From Acidaminobacter sp. JC074 (GTDB taxonomy: Bacteria > Bacillota > Clostridia > Peptostreptococcales > Acidaminobacteraceae), in the NCBI RefSeq assembly GCF_022496765.1, contig NZ_VANV01000023.1, positions 33,487 to 97,486 on the forward strand: a stretch of DNA of 64,000 nt. Reading direction: 5' to 3'. Position numbers and translations under genes: made by a program. Shown one piece after another: positions 25,674 through 36,600 of the stretch (position 1 is the first letter of the stretch; each line of letters begins with the position of its first letter). A model generated the notes under the pieces. That model was not told the origin of the DNA. It was given only the letters and a program-made list of their open reading frames with translations, and searched no databases.

Positions 25674-28600
25674 ATGTTGGTATCAAGAAATGATGAAATA
25701 GATAAACTTCTGTCGCAGTATGAACAAATTAAGGATCAATCTGCACTTTGTATGATTACTGGACCTGCAGGTGTTGGTAAGACTTATTTATTTGAGTCTT
25801 TTATACAGGAAATTCAATCATCTTATATTTATTGTTCATATCAACAGCATGAACATGCTTCTTTTGATGTTTTAAATCAAGTCATTGAGCAGAGTGTTAA
25901 AAGGATTTTAACACTACCTGTAGATATCTATACCTATATCAAACACAAGCTATATAAAGACATTGGCAAAGATCTTTCTTTGATTACATCCATTTGTCCT
26001 TATTCAGAGATACTTCTGGGTACTTACCCGAAGAAGAGTATCAACTATAACCATATGAAGTATAGACTGAGAAAGGTCCTTTCTTATTACTTTAAAGTTG
26101 TAGCGGATGTCTTGCATCCACTGGTTGTCTGTTTAGACAACCTACAATGGGCAAATGACGTCTCTTTAGACATGATCACCTACTTTGTAGGAAGTGCCTA
26201 TGACGTGAATGTCCAGTTCATTTTAATATCAAGAGATGAAGAAATTAGGCTTTCTAAGCTTGAAGTCTTAAACTTTTTATCTATTGAGTTAAAGCCTTTT
26301 ACATTGGATCAAGTAGACTTATATGTCAAGCATGTGGTTTCAGATGACCTTGTTAACTCAGAATATCTGGTAAGACTCCTTTACAGTTTAACGCTGGGGA
26401 ATGTCTTCTATTTAGAAAAGCTTGTACAGCTCTTTATTGAAAATGACTGTATTTCTTCTAAAGATGGGGTGACATGTTTTGACGTTGATCAGTTAGATTC
26501 TTTAGAAGACATCAGGTCTTTTATGATGACAATCATCGATGATTTTTCTGAAGAGGACTACAATGTTTTAAAAGTACAGTCTTGTTTAGGTTCAAAGGTT
26601 GATAGAGACTTACTAGAAGATCTATTAGACATGGACTTTGATGATTTTTACAAAAGACATGGTATTTTATTCAATGACAATCAAATACACAATATTGTGC
26701 TTGAAATGGTTTATGAGGGTCTCTCTGATAAAGAAGTTCTTCATTACCAAATAGCAGAGTACATGATGACCTATCAGTATCCAACCCTGACCATTACTTA
26801 TCACTTACTTAAGTCGTATCTTGAAAACGTTAATAAGAAAAACTGGTTGCCTGTTCTTTATGATGCTAAAGATAAGATTCAGAAAAGAGAATCTTATGAG
26901 TCACAAGAAAAGCTTTTAGAGTTTATTATGGTATTAGAAACTTCTGATGATTTAATAGAAAAGAATGAAATGGATCTTATAGAATGTTTGATTTTTTCTG
27001 GTAAGTTTAAAGAGGCGGCTCTTAGACTTCTGAAGTATAAGGAATCTATACATGTCAAACAGCAGTATTTAAACCTTCATGTTCAAGAAGGCAAACATGA
27101 CTTGGCTTTACAAAAAGGTCATGAAATATTAGGTCTTTTAAACTATGAGTTTTCAAGTTTTGATCATAAGATAGCTGAAAAACTATCATCGTTTTCAGTT
27201 GATAATGTGCTTTATGATGATCGTTTGATTAGTGTCATTGAAACACTGACTAGAATGCTGCCGTCAGCCAATATCATAGACCAAAGTGTTTTTATGAGGA
27301 TACTATTAGAACTAGGCCATATATCACTCCATCATGGTTTTCATAAAGAGTGTATCATAGGCATTGCTGCTTATTCGTACATTATGATAGCTGTATATGG
27401 TGATTATGAAAAAGCTTATGAATTTTATAAACTGACACTTGATCTACTAAAAGAGGCAGATGATAAGGTAAGTGCTTCTGTTTATCCTTTTATAGGGACC
27501 TTCCTTTGTCATCACTTTGAGCCATATGATAAATGTCTTGAAGTACTAGAGATGTCTTTAGATATCAGTGATTTAGTTGGTGAGAATCACTATTATGATT
27601 ATACAATCATCTCACTAACCTATGTGGACCTACTGTCATCTAAGGCCATATCTCATGTAAGACAGAGGTATAACAATCGATTATCAAGGTCTGACCAAAA
27701 TGACAATACCGTTAAGTGGATAGAACGCCTATTAGATGAGTATTTAAATCATTTACAAGGAATAGACTATGAAGCAGTTTCTTTAGAAGGCAAGTCCTTT
27801 GAAAAGAATGATAACAGGTACCTGGCTTTCTATTCCTTTAAAATGATGAAGGCTTGTCATCACGGTGACTTTGATGAATCATACATTTGCTATAATAAAA
27901 TGGCTGAAACCCTTCATACTTTAAAAGGTCACCTTATGTATGAAGAAGTTATCTTCTTGTCAGCTATTACCCTGATGCATGTGAGTTCTAACCATGAGAT
28001 GATTGATGCATATATGAATGAGTTAAAAACAAGTGCTGACTACTGTCCTGAAAACTTTCTAGAAAAGTATAAGCTCCTTCAAGCAGAGTATTATTATCAT
28101 GTAAAGGGTCAGCTTCTTCATCAAGAACACTATCGTCAAATAGCTGAGGAATCTCTTTTAAAACACAACTATGCCTTAGCGGGCTTTATCAACCAGCTTC
28201 TAGCTGCTTATCAAAAGGGCAAGTTTTCAGTGCTCTATAATGAAGAAGCCATGACTTATTATAATCAATGGGGTGCATATCACTTAGGTCAAGATTATAA
28301 TGCTATAGATGACCAGATGTTGTCAGAAACACTTGATAAGAGTGTTGTTTTAATTGACGAAGCTGATGAGATTTCTTCTTGGTCAAGGTTCTTTGATGTT
28401 CTTAACAATCTCTATGATTTAGATAGGGCTGTCGTTCTCTTTGAAGAAGACCATGCCCTTCATGTGGAATACGAAAACTACAAGGGTAAATTTACAGAGT
28501 ATAAGACCAAGACCTCCATCTATGATGTGGACCATTTATCTAGAAAAGTCATACGCTACGTCATGAGATCTGGTGAAATGGTTATTATAAATGACAAACC

Positions 28601-29042
28601 TACAGATGGACTTTTCTTAGAAGACTTGTACCTTCTTAATAAAAAAGAAATATCCGTCCTTTGTATGCCAATTGTTTATATGGACATCACCATAGGTGTT
28701 TTGTATTTAGAAAAAGAAGCTACCGGTGGTTTTGTAGATTTTGATACATCACTTATGGAAGGCATGCTGCCTATGGTTTTATTTAAAAGAAGAGCCATTA
28801 ACCAGCGGGAATCAAAAGAGGATGTCCATCATAAGATGATTGAGACCAATCTCTCTATTAGAGAAATTGATGTATTAAAGCTGATGGCTCAGGGCCATTC
28901 CAATGACCTTATTGCATCTGAACTTGGTGTATCCTTGGGCACTGTTAAATCGCATGTAAATAGAATATACGGAAAGCTTGAAGTTAAAAATAGAATTCGA
29001 GCAGTCTTAAAAGCAAGAGAGTTAGATATTATTGCCTTTTAA
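25674..29042 (+). CDS. Large AAA-ATPase/LuxR transcriptional regulator (LAL-like)
   Basis: 1,122 residues from ATG 25674, chosen for AGGAGGAGT directly upstream. An N-terminal ATPase domain has Walker A GPAGVGKT (30-37) and a Walker-B-like VVCLDNLQWAND. A long helical, TPR-like middle follows, then a GAF-like domain (about 910-1045; VLCMPIVYMDITIGVLYLEK). A C-terminal LuxR helix-turn-helix contains SIREIDVLKLMAQGHSNDLI and SLGTVKSHVNRIYGKL. Such proteins integrate a ligand and nucleotide state to activate transcription. It follows the structured RNA-A terminator by about 185 bp. Targets are unknown; the neighbouring surface genes are candidates. Confidence 0.85.
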   Translation: MLVSRNDEIDKLLSQYEQIKDQSALCMITGPAGVGKTYLFESFIQEIQSSYIYCSYQQHEHASFDVLNQVIEQSVKRILTLPVDIYTYIKHKLYKDIGKDLSLITSICPYSEILLGTYPKKSINYNHMKYRLRKVLSYYFKVVADVLHPLVVCLDNLQWANDVSLDMITYFVGSAYDVNVQFILISRDEEIRLSKLEVLNFLSIELKPFTLDQVDLYVKHVVSDDLVNSEYLVRLLYSLTLGNVFYLEKLVQLFIENDCISSKDGVTCFDVDQLDSLEDIRSFMMTIIDDFSEEDYNVLKVQSCLGSKVDRDLLEDLLDMDFDDFYKRHGILFNDNQIHNIVLEMVYEGLSDKEVLHYQIAEYMMTYQYPTLTITYHLLKSYLENVNKKNWLPVLYDAKDKIQKRESYESQEKLLEFIMVLETSDDLIEKNEMDLIECLIFSGKFKEAALRLLKYKESIHVKQQYLNLHVQEGKHDLALQKGHEILGLLNYEFSSFDHKIAEKLSSFSVDNVLYDDRLISVIETLTRMLPSANIIDQSVFMRILLELGHISLHHGFHKECIIGIAAYSYIMIAVYGDYEKAYEFYKLTLDLLKEADDKVSASVYPFIGTFLCHHFEPYDKCLEVLEMSLDISDLVGENHYYDYTIISLTYVDLLSSKAISHVRQRYNNRLSRSDQNDNTVKWIERLLDEYLNHLQGIDYEAVSLEGKSFEKNDNRYLAFYSFKMMKACHHGDFDESYICYNKMAETLHTLKGHLMYEEVIFLSAITLMHVSSNHEMIDAYMNELKTSADYCPENFLEKYKLLQAEYYYHVKGQLLHQEHYRQIAEESLLKHNYALAGFINQLLAAYQKGKFSVLYNEEAMTYYNQWGAYHLGQDYNAIDDQMLSETLDKSVVLIDEADEISSWSRFFDVLNNLYDLDRAVVLFEEDHALHVEYENYKGKFTEYKTKTSIYDVDHLSRKVIRYVMRSGEMVIINDKPTDGLFLEDLYLLNKKEISVLCMPIVYMDITIGVLYLEKEATGGFVDFDTSLMEGMLPMVLFKRRAINQRESKEDVHHKMIETNLSIREIDVLKLMAQGHSNDLIASELGVSLGTVKSHVNRIYGKLEVKNRIRAVLKARELDIIAF

Positions 29043-29055
29043 ACAAATGTGCAAT

Positions 29056-29078
29056 GAGAGCTAACTCTCTTTTTTTTG
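29056..29078 (+). terminator. Terminator after LAL-like regulator
   Basis: A short 5-bp stem GAGAG/CTCTC with a CTAA loop is followed by nine T residues. Confidence 0.7.
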
Positions 29079-29143
29079 TTTATAACTTTCGGTTGATGTA
29101 AAAAAAAATGATTTCTATAAACTCTTTCTTAGGAGGTGGCAGT

Positions 29144-29392
29144 ATGTACTTAGGTGAGATAAGACGATTTACATACAATCAGATTCCAGAGGGCTGGTTG
29201 CCTTGTAGTGGGGAATCTGTAGAAATCAGTGATTATCCATTCTTATTTATGATGATTGGACATCATTATGGCAAACAAGATGATTTACATTTTACCTTAC
29301 CTAATCTAAATGATGATAAGTTGATTTATTGTATATCAACTAAAGGTAAGGTAAGAAAACCTTATGGTTATAAAGAAAGGATGGGAAAATGA
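29144..29392 (+). CDS. Tail-collar-domain small protein
   Basis: 82 residues from ATG 29144, chosen for AGGAGGTGG upstream. It opens YLGEIRRFTYNQIPEGWLPC and continues with ISDYPFLFMMIGHHYGK and HFTLPNL, the phage tail collar domain (PF07484) signature that also occurs in non-phage secreted proteins. It has no signal peptide. Its stop overlaps the start of the next gene (ATGA), so the two are translationally coupled. No other phage genes are nearby. Its role is not known; a chaperone-like or assembly function for the coupled surface protein is speculation. Confidence 0.8.
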   Translation: MYLGEIRRFTYNQIPEGWLPCSGESVEISDYPFLFMMIGHHYGKQDDLHFTLPNLNDDKLIYCISTKGKVRKPYGYKERMGK

Positions 29393-32300
29393 AAAAATAC
29401 TTCATATGTTTTGTTTTGGTATTTTTAATGATTGTTAACATGTGTGTGTTTGGTGAGATACCAAAGATAGTGTTAGATTTTCAATATGCTTACAATATGC
29501 AAGAGAATGCACCGATTGTTGATTTAGATTTAGGAGATAATCTGGGCATAAGTGTGTTGTCAGATAGAGACTTTACACCTTTGGCAGGGAGCGTAGTTGA
29601 AGTCAATGTTCTATCAGATGGTCAAGCACAAACAATGACAGGTATAGTAATGGATGAGGCAACAAGAGCAAATAACTATCCCATGCTATTACCATTTCCT
29701 GAAGTGCTTGCTATAGAAATATCAAATGGTGAGTTGCTTAGTGTAAAGAATACAAATGTGGAGATTGTTTCTGTCTATTTACCTTCAGATGATGAAATAT
29801 ATCCGATTTTGATGAATTTTCCAAATGTTTTTTTTGTAAATAAGTATGAAGAACCTGTCCTGGATTATAATGTAACAAGTTTAAGTAGTCATTATTATCA
29901 ATCCATTAATCCAGATGAAATAGATCTTGATGCAAATATGGATTTAGGTATTCTTTTAAAAAATGATTTAGTAAATGCGGACGTTGTTGGTAAGGATGTC
30001 AATGTAGGCGTCTTTGTTGATGGTCAGGATAAAGTAATTTCGGGACTTATATTAAGTGAGCAAGTTTTTATTAGTAACCATGATACTGATACAAGAGGTG
30101 CGGTGTTACTAGAGATTTCAAATAGTGAACTATCTCGTGTAAAGAACGGAAGAGTTACATTTAAGTATTTTACAATAATTGAAGGCACAACCGATGGTAA
30201 GGATATAAGGTGCGATGTAGCAGATGATACTGATAACTCAAGCTTTTATGTGGTAGATGAGGCACATGTTACATCAGCTGTTAATCTAAATCCAAAAGAA
30301 GTTTATACATCCAATGATCATTTATCATTCGAATTGACTTTTGATAAAGCAGTTACTTTTTCTGATGTAAATGTTGATGTGAATCTTGAATGTGATGGGG
30401 AAATGCATGTAGCTTCAGGTATTATTACACCACTTACAGATACAAGTTGCAGATTAGATATCACTTACGATGGTCTTGATTTATATGCACCTTATTCTGT
30501 AAATTTAAACTCACTCAGTGGTCAATATGAACCAAGTCGAACCACAACAGTGCAGCCTTTTTTATCGACTTGTAATGTTAATATTGACAATACTCGTCCT
30601 GAGTTTATTAATCTTGATCCTAATTATCTTCATGATTTAATAATGGTTATGCATTTTGATGATGAGAGTATTTATTATGGTGATAGCTTCGATGCTCAAA
30701 TGGAGAATTATCATGTTTATTTAGCAGTATCTGAAGAACCTATTACAGGAGATATTTCTTATCAGGAGTTAAGCTCAAATTTAAATTGGGGAAGTACTCC
30801 TGATGGTGATGGTTATAGAAACTGGGTTGATGTCACCTTAGATATGGATGACCAGGTTCTTAAAGATGTAAAAGGCACTGATAAACCATTTCATTACTAT
30901 TTTAAGATTGTTGACCCTATAGGAAACATGGGTTATGGTCATGCTTACGTTCGATATGATGATGGCGGCCCTAATATTGAGATGAATGATTATCTAGATG
31001 AAAAAAGAAATCAGTTGATTGATTTTAGTGTGGATGATACAAAGCTACATACTGTAGGATTTGTTATTGAAAACAGTAAGTTTAAGCTTACCTATTACAA
31101 TGATTTTGTTAATCCAGATTGGAGAGACCATATCTATGACAATGCTGTCACTTTATCGACTGATACCTTGTCGCTTTATGAAGGGGTTTTAGATTTATCT
31201 AAGATGCAGACTGTCCTTGCTGATGAAGTGATACAAAAGGGTACTGAATCATCAGATGGTTATTTAAAGTTAGAGACGGATAAGTATTTGATTACACTAA
31301 ATGCTTTTGACGGAATGGATCATTCTGACTCAAAGACAATTACAACTTACATTGACATAACAGATCCATTCCTTACTGTACAGGAAGATGGTGAAAAAGG
31401 TCATATATTATCAGTATTTGATGAAAATGGTTACGATCCTTACAACAGAGATGTAAACATCAAGTTTGAAGTTATAGATGAACAAGAACAAATTGTTTAT
31501 GCAAAAGATGACATCAAAATTCCAATAATTACGCCATCATCGATTTCGTTCCCTTATGGCGATTTATCGCCAGGACAATATTCAGTAAGATTTACCGCAA
31601 GTGATTTGGCTGGGAATCAAATGATTGTAATTCCTGAAGAAATGATGACGGTTTTAGCACCTCACTCTATCCTTGCTTCTGGTAACTTCCATACCAATGG
31701 TAGACCTTTAGATGTGACTTTAACAACAGATGCAAAAGATGGTTTAGAATACCGAGTTCTTTTTAAAGGTGATGTTGTTCTTGATTGGAATCAATTACTT
31801 ACTGATACCAAAGAAATAGACCTTACATTAGATTTTACAGGACTAGATCAAGGTGTGCATAAGTTTGAACTACAAAGTAGATATCCAGGCAATGGTGGTT
31901 ATGTGACTTCAGAGTTAGTAGCATATAACCTAGTTTATGATACACAAGCTCCAAGTGGGTTGGTTACCTACTCGACAAATGTCAATGTAACGTCGCCAGT
32001 TATTGCAACCTTAGTAGATATCGTTGATAACTATACAGATGAAGTTATTGTTGAAATTGCTAAAGGTGAACAAGTGACACCTGACACAAAGACAAAGATC
32101 ATTTTGTTTTCTAATGATGAAAGGGCTGAGTTTGTTCTTAGAGATTTAGCAGGTAATGAAGCACGACTTTCGGCTCAAACAGATAAGATTTTATCAGATG
32201 TTAAAGCAGAATGGTCATCACTAGATCCTACTAATCAGTTTGTGAGTGTCCACTTAGAGTTTATCAATTCTAATGAGCCAGTAACACCAGTTAGACTTTT

Positions 32301-33615
32301 TAAAGATGATGTGGAATTGACTGGTAATGTGGTCAATGAAGTAACATTCTTTGATTTAAGTGAGAATGGTATTTACAAGTTTGTTTATGGAGATGAAAAC
32401 AAGGTTAAACTTATCAATCTTTCGTGGATTGATAAAGAAGTACCAAGTGTAGAAAACTTTACTTATTCTACAGTTGAAATGACTTGCGAACCGGTTCTTT
32501 TAAGAGTCAATCTGAGTGAAGTGGTCAACTATGGTGTTTACAGTGGAGATACATTAAAGGCCAGTGGCCAATCGAGTTTAGTTGAATATTCATTTAATCA
32601 AAATGATGTGGTTGAACTAAGAGTTGAGGATTTGGCTGGCAATACGAACACCTTTACTTATGAAGTTAAAAATATTGACAAAGAAGAACTGATCTTAGAT
32701 TATACGGAAAATAAAATCTATTCACGAGCAGGTAAATTAAAAGGTATAGAATATATCTTTACTGCCAACAAACCATTTAGATTCTATGGTGGTCACCCAG
32801 ACCTTGCAAATACACATAAGGTTTATTATGAAGAAGATGGTGACTATACAATTACTGCTTATGATGAATCTCGTAACAAAGACACTGTTACTCTAACTGT
32901 AAGTGGTTTAGACTATGGACGTGCAACTGCAGACTTAGACTACTCTACACTAAAATTGACACGAGAAGATGTCATTGTGACTGTTATAGGTGAAGTTGAG
33001 GTATTAAACAACGATGGGGATCCAGTTATGATATGTACGCGTAATGGGGATTACAGCTTTGCACTTGTTGATGCATGGGGCAACATATTTGAAAAGAACT
33101 TTACTATTAATAACATTGATAAGTTACCACCTGAAATATCTTTTACTCCATATGATAGCTTAGTAGTTAACTACGGAGCGGACTTCTTCTTAGAAGAAGG
33201 GGTACATATCTATGATGAGCATGATGGTATCATCAATGATTTTATTATAGATGGTGGTTTTAGTAGCAAAGAACCAGGTGAATACTTTGTTTTCTATGGT
33301 TTCAAAGATTTAGCAGGTAACCAAGGATTTTATAATAGAAAAGTAACTGTATTAGATTCTAGTTTAAATGTTGCTATTAACGGTCAACTCAACTTTGAAA
33401 CACTGTCATCTAAAGATTTACAAATAGATGTTTACAACCCGGAAGGCGATGATGAAATTCAAATGGATTATGGCCTACATGGTACAGGTCACTTTAAATC
33501 GAAGAAGTATTTATGTGAAGACAAACTGTCTTTAGAAAAGGGTGGTTATGTTACTGTTTATGTAATTGATAAGGAAAGAAATTCTAAACTACTAACGTTT
33601 TATGTGTTTGACTAG
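29389..33615 (+). CDS. Giant secreted Ig-like surface protein
   Basis: 1,408 residues with a signal peptide (MKKYFICFV to VFGEI). The chain is a series of Ig-like beta domains, several ending in the DLAGN motif typical of bacterial Ig-like repeats (LSPGQYSVRFTASDLAGNQ, VLRDLAGNEA, RVEDLAGNTN, GFKDLAGNQG). A DUF5011-like module lies at about 1245-1325. There is no SLH or sortase motif. The following gene, 9 bp downstream, carries SLH domains and may anchor it. Likely an adhesin or structural surface filament; that is inference. Confidence 0.8.
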   Translation: MKKYFICFVLVFLMIVNMCVFGEIPKIVLDFQYAYNMQENAPIVDLDLGDNLGISVLSDRDFTPLAGSVVEVNVLSDGQAQTMTGIVMDEATRANNYPMLLPFPEVLAIEISNGELLSVKNTNVEIVSVYLPSDDEIYPILMNFPNVFFVNKYEEPVLDYNVTSLSSHYYQSINPDEIDLDANMDLGILLKNDLVNADVVGKDVNVGVFVDGQDKVISGLILSEQVFISNHDTDTRGAVLLEISNSELSRVKNGRVTFKYFTIIEGTTDGKDIRCDVADDTDNSSFYVVDEAHVTSAVNLNPKEVYTSNDHLSFELTFDKAVTFSDVNVDVNLECDGEMHVASGIITPLTDTSCRLDITYDGLDLYAPYSVNLNSLSGQYEPSRTTTVQPFLSTCNVNIDNTRPEFINLDPNYLHDLIMVMHFDDESIYYGDSFDAQMENYHVYLAVSEEPITGDISYQELSSNLNWGSTPDGDGYRNWVDVTLDMDDQVLKDVKGTDKPFHYYFKIVDPIGNMGYGHAYVRYDDGGPNIEMNDYLDEKRNQLIDFSVDDTKLHTVGFVIENSKFKLTYYNDFVNPDWRDHIYDNAVTLSTDTLSLYEGVLDLSKMQTVLADEVIQKGTESSDGYLKLETDKYLITLNAFDGMDHSDSKTITTYIDITDPFLTVQEDGEKGHILSVFDENGYDPYNRDVNIKFEVIDEQEQIVYAKDDIKIPIITPSSISFPYGDLSPGQYSVRFTASDLAGNQMIVIPEEMMTVLAPHSILASGNFHTNGRPLDVTLTTDAKDGLEYRVLFKGDVVLDWNQLLTDTKEIDLTLDFTGLDQGVHKFELQSRYPGNGGYVTSELVAYNLVYDTQAPSGLVTYSTNVNVTSPVIATLVDIVDNYTDEVIVEIAKGEQVTPDTKTKIILFSNDERAEFVLRDLAGNEARLSAQTDKILSDVKAEWSSLDPTNQFVSVHLEFINSNEPVTPVRLFKDDVELTGNVVNEVTFFDLSENGIYKFVYGDENKVKLINLSWIDKEVPSVENFTYSTVEMTCEPVLLRVNLSEVVNYGVYSGDTLKASGQSSLVEYSFNQNDVVELRVEDLAGNTNTFTYEVKNIDKEELILDYTENKIYSRAGKLKGIEYIFTANKPFRFYGGHPDLANTHKVYYEEDGDYTITAYDESRNKDTVTLTVSGLDYGRATADLDYSTLKLTREDVIVTVIGEVEVLNNDGDPVMICTRNGDYSFALVDAWGNIFEKNFTINNIDKLPPEISFTPYDSLVVNYGADFFLEEGVHIYDEHDGIINDFIIDGGFSSKEPGEYFVFYGFKDLAGNQGFYNRKVTVLDSSLNVAINGQLNFETLSSKDLQIDVYNPEGDDEIQMDYGLHGTGHFKSKKYLCEDKLSLEKGGYVTVYVIDKERNSKLLTFYVFD

Positions 33616-33624
33616 GAGGTTAAG

Positions 33625-36600
33625 GTGAAAATTATACGTAGGATATTTGTAATATTGTTAGTCTTACTCCAAATCACTTCTGTTGTATTTGCAGAAGGTG
33701 TCGTAGTAACAAATGGATTTGTAGAGTATGAAGTAAATGAAGAGGATGGTCGATTTTCTATAAGAACAGAAACGGGTTCGACTTATCTTCCTGATGATGA
33801 TCAGCCACTATTGTATGAGGCTTTAAGTCCAGAAACATCGTTTACAACCTTTATAATAGGTGGTAAACCCTATATATTTGGTCATGATTATGGTTATAAA
33901 GGCATGGTGACCAGTTTTGAACTTATGCCAAGTAATGGTCTAACTACAGAAGCAAAATGGACCATTGATGGTATAGAAATTATACAGAAACTGATTGCCA
34001 GTGATGAAGAGGATCATGCTGGGAATGTAAAAATAGTGTATGAAGTCAACAACACGACAAACAAAGCCGTATCGATTGGTTCAAGAATCTTACTTGATAC
34101 CATGGTAGCTGCTAATGATGGTTCGCCAATAGTACTAGACAATTCAGAAAGAATCACTCATGAACATGCATATCTTGGTGATGATTTACCGATTGCTTGG
34201 AAGGCTACAGACAAAGATGTGGCTAAGACGACAGTTGCTTTTGGTCTATTAAGTGGTTGGAGAGACGATGTCAGATCTTTGAAACCAGATGAGCTTATAG
34301 TAGGTCACTGGGAAGGTCTATCTAAGACCTTGTGGGATTATGAAATCAATGAGGAACTAGACTTTACCAGTTCATCTAATATCTATGGTTCTAGTGATTC
34401 GGCTGTAGCAATCAAATGGCTTCCCAAAGAATTAAAGTCTGGTAAGTCTGTATTTTATGAGACTTATTATGGCATTGGTAAGTTTGCTACAGTGGCATGT
34501 GATTTTCCTATGGACTTTTCACTAAATGGTCCTGATAGAGTTCACTTAACGTCAGATCTTTCTAAATACCATGAAGACAAGATTACGATTAAAGGTTTTA
34601 TCGGTAATGATTTAGAGGGCTCTAAAGACCTTGTCAACGCAAAACTTAGCCTGGTTTATACTGGTGCAGGTTTAACCATGAATGACTCGGATAAGGTCAT
34701 TCAACTAGGTAGGCTTAATGCTGGTACACAAAAGAACTTTGAGTTCACATTTAGAACAGAAGAAATAAACTTCTGGGATATCGTCAATTATGAAGTTGTA
34801 TTAAGTGCAGATAACATGACTCAGTCTCAATCTCGAAATGGTTTTGTTATGATACCTGCTTTATCCGGCCAAGTACCTGAAATTATATTTACAGATCTAG
34901 CTCCTAAAAATATCTATTATCAAGATGATGATAAATCATTTTCTATTATTGGTTCGGGTCTTAATACATTGAAAACCAAAAATTTGGTCATTACATTAAA
35001 TAGTCCTGGTGGTATCTATACAGTGCCAGAAGGCGATCTTGAAATTAAAGATAAAAAGATTACAGTTAAGTTACCAAGAAGCTTTGAGAACCTTGGGTCA
35101 TACCGAGTAACTTTAGAGTATGGCAATACTGAACGCGTGACTTATTCACCTTCTAGTCAATTGGTTCTTTCTTCAGATGACAAGTACATGAAGCGTTCTT
35201 ATGGCGTTTTAATGGTCCTAAAAGAAGGCGAAGGCAACATGGTTGAATATAATATTGTTGTTGAAAAAGACCCTGAAGCTTTAGCTAAATATGAAAAAGA
35301 TGAAAACGGTGAAGACAACGAAGACTTACTCATTACAATCAAGGGTAATATTGTGGAGCAAAGTGGCGTTTATACTGTTCAATCAAAAACAGCACTATTA
35401 AACTCAATTGTTGCTGTGCATACTTTAGATCCACTGTTTGATGATTATATGACAATCGAATATTCAGAAGTGCCGATTATAGGTGGCAAGAATGGTGTTT
35501 CTATTTCTGGTGCGGGAACCATGACCCTTGGTGATTTCCCAATTCACTTAGGACCTTATGAAATATCTTTTACAGATACTTATGAAAAAGAAGATATCAC
35601 CATAGAAAGACCCCTTGTTTATTCAAAGGGTATCGGTGTAGCTAACGTCCTTATAAGTAAGTTACCTATTAAACTCAATGAAGCTAAGTTAGGCAACCAA
35701 CAAGTATCTTTAGGTGGTGAACTGGATGTCATTGAAGTGGTGACAGGTGCTGTAGAGTTTTTCGAGGAAAAGGAAGAAGAACAAGAAAAAGATGAAAACA
35801 AGGATGAAGACAAAGAGGAAGAGGAAGAAGAAGAGGATGATGATGAATTAGAAGTTTGTTTATCTATTGATGACTTGGTTTTTAAGGTTGAAAATAATGC
35901 CATCGTATTTGGTGGTTTTGCAGCAACAGGTAAATTTGCATTACCATCAGAATATGCAGAAAAAGTTATTCCAGGTGGTGCACTAGATATTGGTGCAGAA
36001 GCAGAGATTTCTATAGATACGACAGATAATAAGTTTGATTTAGACTTAGAAGCAGGCTTTGACTTTGAAGTTATTGAAGCAGAAGCTGAAATTGCATTAA
36101 AAACTGCTGAATTCTATGGTGTACCTTTGATCATACCAGACACAGTAAAAGTATATGGCGGGGGCGAACCGGGTATTCCATTAATTCCAACAACGCCAGT
36201 GGCTTATCTCAAAGGTCTTGGAGGTGGTTTCTCAAATCTATACGATACCATCACGTTAAACTTCAAGATGTTGCCACCACTGGCTTTACACGCAACAGCA
36301 TCCGCTGACTTGTTTAAGGTCTTTGCTGTAAACAAGGCCGAGTTGACAGTTTCTATGCAAAAGATTGGTCTCTTTATTGAAAGTCTAGCGATTAGTAAAC
36401 TGGATATCTTTAGAGACTTAGAGATCAACATGACTGTTAAAGATGATCCCTATTATCCGGGTGTTGCTATGAATGCAAGAGGTGGTATAGAAGTAGATCT
36501 ACACTATGTAGCTCTTAATGGTACAGCAGGTTTTGTTGCTAAATACGATTCTGCTTACAATGGTCCATTAGGTCCAGTTTATCTATCAGGTGATGCATCT

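Noticed and set aside
29144..29392. Prophage remnant suggested by a tail-collar domain
   Set aside because: No capsid, portal, integrase, holin or other phage genes are nearby and the gene is coupled to a secreted surface protein.
35619..35903. Poly-Ser minus-strand frame
   Set aside because: It is the complement of the Glu/Asp linker of the 1,994-residue protein and has no independent support.
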